Shown here piece after piece: positions 19,462-28,077 of a stretch of DNA of 64,000 nt (position 1 is its first letter; every line of letters begins with the position of its first letter). This stretch comes from Serratia sp. Ag1. Lineage in GTDB: Bacteria; Pseudomonadota; Gammaproteobacteria; Enterobacterales; Enterobacteriaceae. A program made the translations under genes and the position numbers. The notes under the pieces were generated by a model, which ran no database searches, had not been told where the DNA came from, and was given only the letters and a program-made list of their open reading frames with translations. The stretch lies in NCBI RefSeq assembly GCF_000743355.1, contig NZ_JQEI01000026.1:124001-188000 (forward strand), given 5' to 3'.

Positions 19462-19791
19462 CTATTCGGATATAAGTATGTGCTCTTGATTTTTTTGAGT
19501 TGTAAGCAGCTAACGATGCAATGCCCCCAAATGAATGAAATCCATTGATGGTCAGAGTAACAAAGCCAATGTATATGCAACTTGAAATGTTATGAGTATA
19601 AAATATGTAGTTCAAGCGGTCACCAGTCATGTCATGGTGAAATACTCGTATTAGTTGTTAATAGCAGTATTGATACTGTTATTTTTTATAAGTAAAGGAT
19701 ATCAAACTAAGTGGTAATGCTCCCCATGATAAAACATGGTGGGCATGATTAAGTTTTCAATGGTTAAAGTTTCAATATTCATGGAGGAGGT
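19462..19791. other. Intergenic region before the LuxR-type regulator
   Basis: 330 bp of AT-rich DNA. A short stem, AGCAGTAT / ATACTGTT, followed by ATTTTTTATA at 19663-19689 may terminate the upstream gene, although its 2-nt loop makes it weak. GGAGGAGG directly precedes the next start. Nothing else is recognised. Confidence 0.4.
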
Positions 19792-20340
19792 ATGTTGAGG
19801 GAGTATTTTGTGGTAACTAGTAATAGTTACTTTTATTTGGGTGTGTGCGGCCTGATTAAGGATTTATCTGGAGGTGAAGCTTCAAGATTATCACTTGATT
19901 CACTTTTTAATCAAAGGAATCGTAATCAATCTTGCCTGTTTATTGTTTACTTTGATGATATGATATCCAATTTGAAAGCACTGTTGTTTTTTGAAAACAT
20001 GAACAGCAATGTTGTGTTCATTTCAAAGAATGAAAACATATCAAAACTTTGCTCAATATTTGGTTTTAATAGCATTAAGGTGGAGATGATTATGGGTGTC
20101 AACGCGATGTTTCGTAAAAGAAGTGAGTATGACATTAAGAGGACGGTATTATCAAACATGGAAAGAAAGGTCATCACACGTTTGCTTGATGGTGATTCTG
20201 CTATGAAGTTGGCAAGAAAAGAAAAATTGTCTGACAAAACGATATCTCATCATAAAAGAAGTGCATTGGTGAAAGTTGGAGTAGGTAATATCAACCTTCT
20301 TTTTGACAGTATAAATAAAGATATTTTCAGTTTGCTATAA
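19792..20340 (+). CDS. LuxR-type HTH transcriptional regulator
   Basis: 182 aa. The C-terminal third (about residues 120-178: SNMERKVITRLLDGDSAMKLARKEKLSDKTISHHKRSALVK in two halves) is a LuxR/GerE helix-turn-helix with the usual recognition helix pattern KTISxHKRS. The N-terminal 110 residues show no acyl-homoserine-lactone motif and no receiver Asp, so the signal, if any, is unknown. It resembles short regulators that control fimbriae, capsule or biofilm in enterobacteria. A very strong GGAGGAGG site sets the start. Marked AT richness indicates horizontal origin. It is the only DNA-binding regulator in the adhesin island and the best candidate to control the adhesins. Function is inferred. 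Confidence 0.75.
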   Translation: MLREYFVVTSNSYFYLGVCGLIKDLSGGEASRLSLDSLFNQRNRNQSCLFIVYFDDMISNLKALLFFENMNSNVVFISKNENISKLCSIFGFNSIKVEMIMGVNAMFRKRSEYDIKRTVLSNMERKVITRLLDGDSAMKLARKEKLSDKTISHHKRSALVKVGVGNINLLFDSINKDIFSLL

Positions 20341-20520
20341 ATTACATTACTAACGCTTCGAATAAATGGAGTAGGTCTTTTTTAATCGATGCCATGATGA
20401 TTTTTCAACGTCGCATTCCATGTCAATAGACAAAGGCAATGTAACTTATAAAGGTTTTCGCAAGACTTTAGTGAGGATAGGTGGGTAATCCCCCCCTTTT
20501 AACGGAGGTGATAAGTAGGA

Positions 20521-20658
20521 TCAGGTCATACGTTGAATATGCTGCATTGGTGTAAAGCCATTTAACGCCATATTCGGTCTTTCGTGATTATAAAACCATT
20601 GCCACTGAGTGGCATAGTCCTGTAATTCATCCAGTGATGTAAACAGGTGTTGCCCCGA
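20521..20658 (-). pseudogene. IS3-family transposase OrfB, C-terminal remnant
   Basis: The minus strand reads ...LFTSLDELQDYATQWQWF then YNHERPNMALNGFTP then MQHIQRMT and stop. This is the integrase-core end of an IS3-family OrfB, including the conserved YNxxRPH-like segment. The frame is cut at its 5' side by the IS256-family element at 20659. The rest of the gene is not found on the other side, so a deletion followed or accompanied the insertion. Confidence 0.8.
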
Positions 20659-21969
20659 GGCTGTAATTTAAATTGTGTAATTGCTTGTTTTTGATATGTT
20701 CTTCCTGACAACGGAGACAGGCAAATTATGGACGAAAAGAAACTTAAGGCACTTGCTGCCGAACTGGCCAAAGGCCTTAAAACTGAAGCCGATCTCAATG
20801 CATTTTCTCGTATGCTGACCAAGCTCACCGTCGAAACAGCGTTGAATACCGAGCTTACCGAGCATCTCGGTCATGAAAAAAATGCCCCTAAAACAGGCTC
20901 AAATACCCGCAACGGTTACTCCTCAAAGACGCTGCTCACTGATGATCGCGAGTTCGAACTAAATACACCCCGTGACCGCGAAAACACTTTCGAACCTCAG
21001 TTAATCAAGAAAAATCAGACACGTATCACGCAGATGGATAGCCAGATTTTATCCTTGTATGCCAAAGGGATGACCACACGGGAAATCGCCGCTACGTTCA
21101 AGGAGATGTACGATGCTGATGTGTCACCCACGTTAATATCCAAAGTCACCGATGCCGTTAAAGAGCAGGTTACCGAGTGGCAAAACCGGCCACTGGACTC
21201 ACTGTATCCCATTGTTTATCTTGACTGTATCGTAGTGAAGGTGCGTCATAATGGCAGCGTCATCAACAAAGCCGTGTTCCTGGCCCTGGGTATTAATACT
21301 GAGGGCCAGAAAGAGCTACTGGGTATGTGGCTGGCCGAGAATGAAGGGGCCAAGTTCTGGCTCAATGTCTTGACCGAGCTGAAAAATCGGGGGCTTCAAG
21401 ACATCCTGATTGCCTGCGTAGACGGCCTGAAGGGCTTCCCCGATGCGATAAACAACATCTATCCGCAAACACACATTCAACTGTGCATTATCCACATGGT
21501 GCGTAACAGTCTGAAGTACGTGTCGTGGAAAGACTACAAGGCGGTCACCAGCGGGTTGAAGACGGTGTACCAGGCTCCGACAGAAGAAGCGGCTCTGATG
21601 GCGTTGGACAAGTTCGCAGGCGTCTGGGATGAGAAATACCCGCAAATCAGCAAAAGTTGGCGTAGTCACTGGGAAAATCTCAACACGTTCTTCGGTTATC
21701 CCGCAGATATCCGCAAAGCGATCTACACGACCAATGCTATCGAATCGCTGAACAGCGTTATCCGTCAGGCAATAAAGAAACGTAAAGTGTTCCCGACAGA
21801 TGACTCGGTGAGAAAAGTGATTTATCTGGCCATCCAGTCGGCGTCGAAAAAATGGAGTATGCCGATCCAGAACTGGCGGTTGGCAATGAGTCGTTTTATT
21901 ATCGAGTTCGGTGATCGCCTAAACGATCACCTTTAATAGGCGGGCAATTACACAGAATTACTGACAGAC
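20659..21969. mobile_element. IS256-family insertion sequence (IS285-like)
   Basis: About 1.31 kb with a single transposase gene. The ends form an imperfect 26-bp inverted repeat (19 of 26 matching; the inner 10 bases GTGTAATTGC are identical). The flanking 8-mers (TGCCCCGA and TCGTGAAT) do not match, so no target duplication is visible, consistent with a deletion on one side. It lies directly against the IS3 remnant. Confidence 0.8.
20728..21936 (+). CDS. IS256-family (Mutator-type) transposase
   Basis: 402 aa, full length for the family. N-terminal zinc-like/HTH region, then the DDE core: first Asp in YPIVYLDCIVVKVR, second Asp in DILIACVDGLKGFPDAI, and the C-terminal Glu in YTTNAIESLNSVIRQAIKKR, a signature of Mutator-type transposases. 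The spacing matches IS285-like proteins. It catalyses cut/copy transposition of its own element. The frame is intact with no visible damage, so the element may be active. It stops 33 bp before the right inverted repeat. Confidence 0.93.
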   Translation: MDEKKLKALAAELAKGLKTEADLNAFSRMLTKLTVETALNTELTEHLGHEKNAPKTGSNTRNGYSSKTLLTDDREFELNTPRDRENTFEPQLIKKNQTRITQMDSQILSLYAKGMTTREIAATFKEMYDADVSPTLISKVTDAVKEQVTEWQNRPLDSLYPIVYLDCIVVKVRHNGSVINKAVFLALGINTEGQKELLGMWLAENEGAKFWLNVLTELKNRGLQDILIACVDGLKGFPDAINNIYPQTHIQLCIIHMVRNSLKYVSWKDYKAVTSGLKTVYQAPTEEAALMALDKFAGVWDEKYPQISKSWRSHWENLNTFFGYPADIRKAIYTTNAIESLNSVIRQAIKKRKVFPTDDSVRKVIYLAIQSASKKWSMPIQNWRLAMSRFIIEFGDRLNDHL

Positions 21970-22155
21970 TCGTGAATTTCATCGTGTTCCCTGTTTTTGG
22001 TACTTATCACGTCTCAGGCCATGCGGTATTCCACAACCCCCGAACGGCTTGCAGCAATGTCTGTTCAATTTATATCTATGTTACACGTTCTCTGTTAACT
22101 GCCCGAGTATATTTGTATCCCGCGTTGTCCATACAGCTCCATGCAAGTCATAAAC

Positions 22156-22195
22156 AAAAAGATATCCAGCCTTCTTTATGGCTAGATATCTTTTT
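22156..22195 (-). terminator. Strong bidirectional terminator after the integrase
   Basis: A 16-bp stem with one mismatch: AAAAAGATATCcAGCC against GGCTaGATATCTTTTT with an 8-nt loop, having A and T runs on both sides. It lies 41 bp after the integrase stop on the minus strand. Confidence 0.85.
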
Positions 22196-22235
22196 GCGTG
22201 TTGGTCCTATACTGATTGACAATAACCAGATGGCA

Positions 22236-23420
22236 TTATTTCAACGTCTGTAGTTTCGCGAAATCAAACGGACTTACCGGCTTCTCTCTATTAGCATCCA
22301 AATAATCCGCCCACCATTGCAACATCAACCTGCGTTCGTCCAGGTGCTCAGCCCTATGAATGTACGCAGCGCGAACGCCATTACGCTCCTGGTGACTCAT
22401 CTGGCGCTCTACTGCATCTCGGGACCATAAGCCTGACTCAATCAGCGAACTACAAGCCATCGCCCTAAATCCGTGCCCGCATATATCCACTTTCGTATCG
22501 TACCCCATAAGTCGTAGTGCGTTATTCACGGTATTTTCACTCATGGGCTTCCAGGGATTGTGATCGCCAGTAAAGATCAGCTCGTATCCCCCACTGATAT
22601 CGTGTATCTGACGCAGAAGCTCCAGTGCTTGGCGCGATAGTGGTACCAGATGCTCAGTACCCATTTTTGAGCCACGGTGTGAAAATTTGACACCTTCAAT
22701 CGGTTTGCGCTCTGGTGGGATTGTCCACATGGATTTTTCAAAGTCGACCTCTGACCAACGGGCAAAGCGCAATTCGCTGGAGCGGATAAAGATCAGCAGC
22801 GTGAGCGTGGTTGCCAGCCGTGTAAGCGGTTGTCCTTTATACGCATCCAGTCGAGCCAACAGCTCAGGGGTACGGTTAAGAGCAAGGGCAGGGCGGTGTT
22901 GACGTTTAACCGTAGTCAGTGCGCCAGCCATATCTACGGCAGGGTTGTAATCAATTATCCCTGATTGCGAAGCGTAGCGCATCACGGCAGAAATGCGTTG
23001 TTGCAACCGGGCGGCTATTTCGTAGATCTCTTTTGCTTCCGCAGCTTTGACCGGGATCAGCAGGTCTGGCGTTTTAAGCGTGGTGATATCCCGTGAGCCA
23101 ATATAGGGGAACACGTGGGACTCGAAGCTCTTCAAAATTTTAGCGCTGTGTGATTCGGACCATTTTTTGTTGCTTTTGTGCCACTGGAGAGTCACCGCTT
23201 CAAAGGCTAATGAAGTCTCAGGCACTGATTTCTTAACTCGCTTTTGTTCGCAGGGGTCAATGCCGTCCGCGATCAGTTTTCTGGCTTCATCACGTTTATC
23301 TCGTGCTTCAGATAATGAGATGTCAGGGTATAAACCAAGTGCCAGCGTTTTTTCCTTGCCTAGAAGTCGATAACGGAGTCGCCAGTATCTGGTGCCATTG
23401 GGATGAACGAGTAAAAACAT
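22236..23420 (-). CDS. P4-type tyrosine-recombinase integrase, N-terminus affected
   Basis: 394 aa from the first usable ATG. It has the DUF4102-like N-domain, a SAM-like core-binding domain, and the catalytic domain with Arg in IRSSELRFARW, HGFR in ICGHGFRAMAC, His in MSHQERNG and Tyr in AAYIHRAE. It is adjacent to tRNA-Phe, its likely attachment gene. Homologues start about 25 codons earlier (ALTDAKIRAAKP, in frame here). The codon where ATG is expected (23493-23495) reads AGG, and no other start exists before the upstream stop. Either the shorter protein is made or the gene is inactive. The catalytic domain itself is intact. Role: integration and excision of the island. Confidence 0.85.
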   Translation of the reverse strand: MFLLVHPNGTRYWRLRYRLLGKEKTLALGLYPDISLSEARDKRDEARKLIADGIDPCEQKRVKKSVPETSLAFEAVTLQWHKSNKKWSESHSAKILKSFESHVFPYIGSRDITTLKTPDLLIPVKAAEAKEIYEIAARLQQRISAVMRYASQSGIIDYNPAVDMAGALTTVKRQHRPALALNRTPELLARLDAYKGQPLTRLATTLTLLIFIRSSELRFARWSEVDFEKSMWTIPPERKPIEGVKFSHRGSKMGTEHLVPLSRQALELLRQIHDISGGYELIFTGDHNPWKPMSENTVNNALRLMGYDTKVDICGHGFRAMACSSLIESGLWSRDAVERQMSHQERNGVRAAYIHRAEHLDERRLMLQWWADYLDANREKPVSPFDFAKLQTLK

Positions 23421-23650
23421 ATTGCCGCTGTCTGCGAGTTTATAGGGTTTATCTTGCGGTTTAGCTGCACGGATTTTAGCGTCAGTGAGTGCCCTAGCCT
23501 GGTTTCCTGATGGAAAAAGGGTACAAACATTATCGAATCAGACTATACCCTCAAATATACCCGCACAAGGGTGTTGATGCCGGGTAAGTTCGGTGGAGTC
23601 TGGTAGAGTGAAAGTCTTGTGGAAACGTTGATTCTGGCGGAGTATACAAA

Positions 23651-23678
23651 CAAAAACGGACCTCCGTGGAGGTCCGTT
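23651..23678 (-). terminator. tRNA-Phe terminator
   Basis: Stem AACGGACCTCC / GGAGGTCCGTT followed on the minus strand by a TTTTTG run, 13 bp after the tRNA 3' end. The tight loop means the innermost pairs open in practice. Confidence 0.8.
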
Positions 23679-23690
23679 GATATGAATTTG

Positions 23691-23766
23691 TGGTGCCCGG
23701 ACTCGGAATCGAACCAAGGACACGGGGATTTTCAATCCCCTGCTCTACCGACTGAGCTATCCGGGC
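23691..23766 (-). tRNA. tRNA-Phe (GAA)
   Basis: 76 nt including the encoded CCA. Acceptor stem GCCCGGA / TCCGGGC, D-loop AGCTCAGTCGGTAGAGC, anticodon loop TTGAAAA with GAA anticodon, and T-loop GGTTCGATTCC all fit. It is a known integration site for islands in enterobacteria (pheV/pheU type). Here the 3' end faces the integrase. Confidence 0.98.
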
Positions 23767-23776
23767 AACGGGGCGC

Positions 23777-23805
23777 ATTAAACCGTATTGGCTCTATCTC
23801 GTCAA
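23777..23805 (-). promoter_or_regulatory. tRNA-Phe promoter
   Basis: On the minus strand TTGACG, a 17-bp spacer, then TTTAAT, followed by the GC-rich discriminator GCGCCCC typical of stringently controlled stable-RNA promoters. It lies 11 bp before the tRNA 5' end. Confidence 0.8.
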
Positions 23806-24111
23806 TCGCTTTCTGTCACAAACACGATCGGTTGCTCTATTTTCATTCAGTGATGAGGGGTTTAGTTCAGGGCGCTTCGGCAGTCTTAAGCCAATAGATA
23901 TGCAATAAAATCGTGTATTTATACCACTCACTCTTCTGGGTGGATGGTTTATATTAATATATTACAATGAGTTATAATAAACCCCATCCCAAGGCCAACC
24001 TCTTAATAGTTACTTGAACCTCATAAAAAAACGTGCAATCATTGCGCAAATTTTAGTGTCCATCTATCACATAATGGCGACCGCGCTCATCTAAATCAGA
24101 GGGTTACAGGC

Positions 24112-24228
24112 ATGACTGGTTTTGTTACTCAAGCATTGCTATGCGCCAGACATCTGATGATGCCACTCTCTCGCCATTGTTATCACCGTACACCGTCCCT
24201 GCGTTTATCACTGAACACCATGCGGTAA
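24112..24228 (+). CDS. Possible leader peptide upstream of ornithine decarboxylase
   Basis: 38 codons with ATG start and an AGAGGG / ACAGG site before it. The peptide is rich in Arg and His (ARHLMMPLSRHCYHR in the middle). In E. coli the inducible decarboxylase speF is controlled by a short leader (SpeFL) that senses ornithine on the ribosome and contains an H-I-M-K-F-A-H-R segment. The piece H-L-M-M-P-L-S-R here is loosely similar, but the C-terminal arrest motif of SpeFL is not found. Its place 242 bp before the decarboxylase, ahead of hairpins, fits a regulatory leader. Low certainty. Confidence 0.35.
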   Translation: MTGFVTQALLCARHLMMPLSRHCYHRTPSLRLSLNTMR

Positions 24229-24265
24229 CGCCATCCGATGCTCGCTGTTAGGCATTATTAAAAAT

Positions 24266-24350
24266 AGAGCTACCGCTCTGATTTTACTGATGTCTATCGG
24301 TCGCTGCCGATCCCAGCCCTCGATAGCTGCCTGATGTGAACCCACATCAG
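24266..24350 (+). promoter_or_regulatory. Hairpins with alternative pairing in the decarboxylase leader
   Basis: Three structures follow the leader ORF. AGAGC / GCTCT (24266-24279) is followed by GATTTT. ATCGG at 24296-24300 can pair with CCGAT at 24307-24311, while the overlapping CTATCG at 24294-24299 can pair with CGATAG at 24321-24326, so these two exclude each other. An 8-bp stem CTGATGTG / CACATCAG lies at 24331-24350. The arrangement resembles attenuation control. Confidence 0.35.
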
Positions 24351-24469
24351 CTGACCCTGCTTGCGCCTCAGGCTGCAACACCGTGCATCACTTTGCCGGG
24401 ATAATATTGGTTATCTCATTATGTGCCTTATGGCACGCCCTCATCCTTAACCGTTTGAGAGTCAGCACT

Positions 24470-26632
24470 ATGAAAGAATTGAAAATAGCAACAAGCGCCA
24501 GCCTGGTCGGCAGTATTGAAACCTTGCGCCAGATTGTCCGCGTTGGGCAGACCGACTATACCGATGTGGCTGCGGTGGTGGTGTCCATTGAGGATGTGAA
24601 TGCCGGTATTCTTGCGATGCTTGAGACGACCGGCTTTGGCATCCCGACGTTTGTTGCTGTTACAGGGGATGAACATCTTTCACCGGATTACCTGCCGTTG
24701 ATTAGCGGGGTGTTTGCGCTGTCTGCGGCGACCAAAGCGTTTTATATGGCACAGTTAGAAGCGGCTGCCGATGCCTACGAGCAGGCACTGCTGCCACCGT
24801 TTTTCAAAACGCTGAAAACCTATGTGGAAATGGAAAACTCCACTTTCGCTTGCCCAGGGCATCAAGGCGGTGAGTTTTTCCGTAAACATCCGGCAGGGCG
24901 CAAGTTTTTTGAATTCTACGGGGAAACGATTTTCCGTTCCGATATGTGCAACGCCGATGTGAAACTGGGTGATTTGTTGATTCATGAAGGCTCGGCGAAA
25001 GACGCACAAAAACATGCCGCCAAAGTGTTTAATGCCGATAAAACCTACTTTGTACTGAACGGTACTTCGGCGGCGAATAAAGTGGTGACCAACGCGTTGC
25101 TGACGCGCGGCGATCTGGTGTTGTTCGATCGCAACAACCATAAGTCTAATCATCATGGTGCGTTGATCCAGGCGGGGGCGACGCCGGTCTATCTGGAAAC
25201 TGCGCGCAACCCGTTTGGTTTTATTGGCGGGATCGACTCCCGCTGTTTTGATGAGCGCTATCTGCGCGAGCAAATCCGCGAGATCGCACCGGAAAAAGCC
25301 AGTGCTGCGCGGCCTCTCCGTTTAGCGATCATCCAGCTTGGCACCTATGACGGCACGATCTATAACGCCCGCCAAGTGATCGACACCATCGGCCATCTGT
25401 GTGATTACATCCTGTTCGATTCCGCCTGGGTGGGTTACGAAGGGTTTATCCCGATGCTGAAAGAGTGCTCGCCGCTGCTGCTGGAACTGGATGAGCTCGA
25501 TCCTGGCATTTTTGTCACGCAGTCGGTGCATAAACAGCAGGCTGGGTTCTCGCAGACTTCGCAGATCCACAAGAAAGACGATCATATCAAAGGCCAAAAG
25601 CGCCACTGTAATCATAAGCATCTCAATAATGCGTTTATGCTGCATGCTTCTACCAGCCCGTTCTACCCGCTATTTGCCGCGCTGGACGTCAACGCCAAAA
25701 TGCACGCCGGAGCTGCTGGCCGCCGCATGTGGATGGAGTGTGTCAAGTTGGGGATTGAAACGCGCAAACAGTTGTTGGCACGTTGCACGCTGCTCTTGCC
25801 CTTTATTCCGCAGCAGGTGGCGGGCAAAGACTGGCAGGATTACGAGACTGAGCTGATCGCCAACGATGCGCGTTTCTTTAACTTTGTACCGGGTGAGAAG
25901 TGGCACGGATTTGACGGTTATGCACAGGATCAGTATCTGGTGGATCCTTGCAAACTGCTGCTGACTACTCCGGGTATTGATGCAGCAACCGGGCAATACA
26001 CCGAGTTTGGTGTTCCTGCTACCATTCTGGCCAACTTCCTGCGTGAGAATGGTATCGTACCGGAAAAATGCGATCTCAACTCGATCCTGTTCCTGCTGAC
26101 CCCGGCAGAAAATCCGGCAAAAATGGACAACCTGGTAGATAGGCTGGTGCAGTTTGAACGTTACATTGAACAGGATGCACCGTTGAGCGAGGTTTTGCCG
26201 ACGGTGTACCGCAAGAACGAACAGCGCTACCGGGGTTATACCATCCGCCAATTGTGCCAGGAGATGCACGATCTGTACGTTAGCTTCGACGTGAAACAAC
26301 TGCAGAAAGAGATGTTCCGCCGGGAGCATTTCCCACCGGTAGTGATGAACCCGCAGGATGCCAATGTGGAGTTTATCCGCGACAACGTTGAACTGGTGCC
26401 TATCGGCCAAGCGGAAGGGCGTATTGCGGCAGAGGGTGCGCTGCCGTACCCGCCTGGCGTGCTATGCGTGGTACCGGGTGAAGTGTGGGGCGGGGCGGTT
26501 CAGCGTTATTTCTTGGCGCTGGAGGAGGGTATCAACCGCTTACCGGGTTTCTCCCCTGAATTGCAGGGGGTATATATTGAGAAGAAAGATCACGGCTGGA
26601 AGCGGATTTTCGGCTATATGATCAAGCAGTAA
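24470..26632 (+). CDS. speC: Ornithine decarboxylase
   Basis: PLP-dependent, cytosolic; converts ornithine to putrescine and CO2. 720 aa from MKELKIATSA. An upstream in-frame GTG at 24383 would add a hydrophobic stretch absent from the family, so I reject it. It shows an N-terminal wing domain, the PLP fold with NADVKLGDLLIHEGSA and FDRNNHKSNHHGA, and the Schiff-base Lys in TQSVHKQQAGFSQ. The C-terminal domain has GVLCVVPGEVWGGAV. Position beside tRNA-Phe and near mltC matches E. coli speC, and the central region is SpeC-like. The N-terminal residues (IPTFVAV...YLPLISGVF) are closer to inducible SpeF, and the long leader also suggests induction. The symbol is therefore provisional; the enzyme activity is certain. 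Confidence 0.9.
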   Translation: MKELKIATSASLVGSIETLRQIVRVGQTDYTDVAAVVVSIEDVNAGILAMLETTGFGIPTFVAVTGDEHLSPDYLPLISGVFALSAATKAFYMAQLEAAADAYEQALLPPFFKTLKTYVEMENSTFACPGHQGGEFFRKHPAGRKFFEFYGETIFRSDMCNADVKLGDLLIHEGSAKDAQKHAAKVFNADKTYFVLNGTSAANKVVTNALLTRGDLVLFDRNNHKSNHHGALIQAGATPVYLETARNPFGFIGGIDSRCFDERYLREQIREIAPEKASAARPLRLAIIQLGTYDGTIYNARQVIDTIGHLCDYILFDSAWVGYEGFIPMLKECSPLLLELDELDPGIFVTQSVHKQQAGFSQTSQIHKKDDHIKGQKRHCNHKHLNNAFMLHASTSPFYPLFAALDVNAKMHAGAAGRRMWMECVKLGIETRKQLLARCTLLLPFIPQQVAGKDWQDYETELIANDARFFNFVPGEKWHGFDGYAQDQYLVDPCKLLLTTPGIDAATGQYTEFGVPATILANFLRENGIVPEKCDLNSILFLLTPAENPAKMDNLVDRLVQFERYIEQDAPLSEVLPTVYRKNEQRYRGYTIRQLCQEMHDLYVSFDVKQLQKEMFRREHFPPVVMNPQDANVEFIRDNVELVPIGQAEGRIAAEGALPYPPGVLCVVPGEVWGGAVQRYFLALEEGINRLPGFSPELQGVYIEKKDHGWKRIFGYMIKQ

Positions 26633-26677
26633 AACCGCAGGCCGATGAGAGGACTGACTCATCGGCCTGTTTCTACG

Positions 26678-27754
26678 TTACTTACGGCGATAACTCTTCT
26701 GCGCGTTATTCACCTTCACCAGATAGCGGCGTGATTCACTCGCCGGGTGTTTGGTGGTCAGGGTCTGATAAATATCACCGGGCTGCATGCCGTTGATAAT
26801 CGTCACCGCTTTGGTTTTATCGCTGTGGAACACCCGCAGCACGCTGCCCGCTCCGCCGTTATAGGCGGTAATGACCGCATAGCGCCGCGAGGTCGGGTTC
26901 TGAATGCCGCCCAGATAGTTATTCTGCAGAATAGCCAGATAGGCTGTGCCGGTATCAATGTTGTTTTCCGGATCGAATAGATAACTGCGGCTTGGCGTCC
27001 CCCACTTGCCTTTCATCTGGAACACATCTTTCCCGGCGGTATGCTGCACGACCTGCATCAGGCCGAGTGCATCGGAACCGCTCACCGCATAGGGGTTAAA
27101 GCTGGATTCGGTCTGCATGATGGCCAGGATCAGCGACTCTTCAATACCGTATTTCTGGGAGGCTTTACGCACCATCGGCAGGTATTTGTGTGCGCGTTTA
27201 TCCAGGTGGTTAGGCACCAATTGGATAGTGACCGAGGTGATTACATGCAGGCCTGAGGTGCGTTTTTGCAAACGGGTCTGCAGCAGGTAGTCGGCGAAAT
27301 GTGCCGCACGCCATTCCCAACGGATCGGCTGGCCGTTGTTATCCAGCACCTGGCCGTACAGGAATGGCTCTTTACTGATCTGGATATCATTAACGTCGGA
27401 ATAAAGGTCGATAGACCCCGGATCGTCACCCATCAGCAAGGTACTGATAATCGCCTGGCGCAGACGGGCGGCAGGATCGGTAGTGGCAATGGTCTCGATC
27501 GTGATAGTGCCCGCATCAAAGTTGATGTGGCTGCGGGTCTGATATTGGTCGGTATATTTAACGTAATCTTTGGGCCCGGCGATCAAGACTTCTTTCAGGC
27601 CCCAGATATTCTCAATATTGTGGGCAAACTGGCCCATTAAAATCTCGAACCCGTTGGTATCTTTGACCAAAGCCTCGTTGGCTTCTTCGCTTTTTTGGCC
27701 GGAACAGGAGATCAGCAAAGGCGCTATCACTAGCAAAGCTAAAATTTTCTTCAT
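26678..27754 (-). CDS. mltC: Membrane-bound lytic murein transglycosylase C
   Basis: 358 aa lipoprotein. Signal peptide with lipobox LLIS-C (Cys about residue 17), so it is acylated and sits in the outer membrane. The N-terminal DUF3393-type domain is followed by a lysozyme-like SLT domain (about residues 190-330). That domain has the catalytic Glu in [13 protein letters not shown] and the motifs [11 protein letters not shown] and [13 protein letters not shown]. It cleaves the MurNAc-GlcNAc bond with formation of 1,6-anhydro ends. Length equals the E. coli protein. It lies 50 bp downstream of yggX on the same strand, as in other enterobacteria. Confidence 0.96.
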   Translation of the reverse strand: MKKILALLVIAPLLISCSGQKSEEANEALVKDTNGFEILMGQFAHNIENIWGLKEVLIAGPKDYVKYTDQYQTRSHINFDAGTITIETIATTDPAARLRQAIISTLLMGDDPGSIDLYSDVNDIQISKEPFLYGQVLDNNGQPIRWEWRAAHFADYLLQTRLQKRTSGLHVITSVTIQLVPNHLDKRAHKYLPMVRKASQKYGIEESLILAIMQTESSFNPYAVSGSDALGLMQVVQHTAGKDVFQMKGKWGTPSRSYLFDPENNIDTGTAYLAILQNNYLGGIQNPTSRRYAVITAYNGGAGSVLRVFHSDKTKAVTIINGMQPGDIYQTLTTKHPASESRRYLVKVNNAQKSYRRK

Positions 27755-27804
27755 TTTAAAGCCGTCTACGAGATTAAAAGGGCCAGCGCTTGGCCCGGAA
27801 AATA

Positions 27805-28077
27805 TTATTCGCTTGGCGGTGTGTAACCTTCGATATGAATGTCATGCCCTTCGAACAGGAAGCGGATCATCTCTGCTTCCAGTAACTTACGATCATCAAC
27901 GTTCATCATGTTGAGTTTTTTCTCGTTGATCAGCATGGTTTGCTTTTTCATCCATTCACTCCAGGCTTCTTTGGAGATCTCGTTGAAAATACGCTTGCCG
28001 ACGTCGCCTGGATAGAGCTGAAAGTCCTGCCCTTCGGCATCACGCTGCAGGAAGGTACAAAAAATGGTTCTGCTCAT
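27805..28077 (-). CDS. yggX: Iron-trafficking / oxidative-damage protection protein
   Basis: 90 aa. [20 protein letters not shown] with the conserved Cys7 and the [12 protein letters not shown] helix identify YggX. The family limits oxidative damage to Fe-S enzymes and is linked to Fe(II) handling; its exact chemistry is debated. Its start overlaps the mutY stop by 4 bp (ATGA), so the two are translationally coupled. The link makes sense because MutY carries a 4Fe-4S cluster. Confidence 0.96.
   Translation of the reverse strand: MSRTIFCTFLQRDAEGQDFQLYPGDVGKRIFNEISKEAWSEWMKKQTMLINEKKLNMMNVDDRKLLEAEMIRFLFEGHDIHIEGYTPPSE

Larger units (their letters stand above)
23806..24469. other. Region between tRNA-Phe and ornithine decarboxylase
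   Basis: 664 bp. It has an imperfect long stem at about 23942-23989 (GGATGGTTTAT against ATAAACCCCATCC with a two-base bulge), a leader ORF at 24112-24228, and several short hairpins before the decarboxylase start. It reads as a long regulated 5' leader. Confidence 0.5.

Noticed and set aside
20562..20828. An 88-codon minus-strand ORF at the IS left end
   Set aside because: It is in the wrong frame for the IS3 remnant and runs across the IS boundary; the true remnant frame ends at 20521.
21972..22253. A 93-codon plus-strand ORF between the IS and the integrase
   Set aside because: It runs through a strong bidirectional terminator and into the integrase 3' end; sequence looks non-coding.
24383..24469. 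N-terminal extension of ornithine decarboxylase from a GTG at 24383
   Set aside because: The added hydrophobic segment is absent from this cytosolic enzyme family; the ATG at 24470 gives the conserved start.
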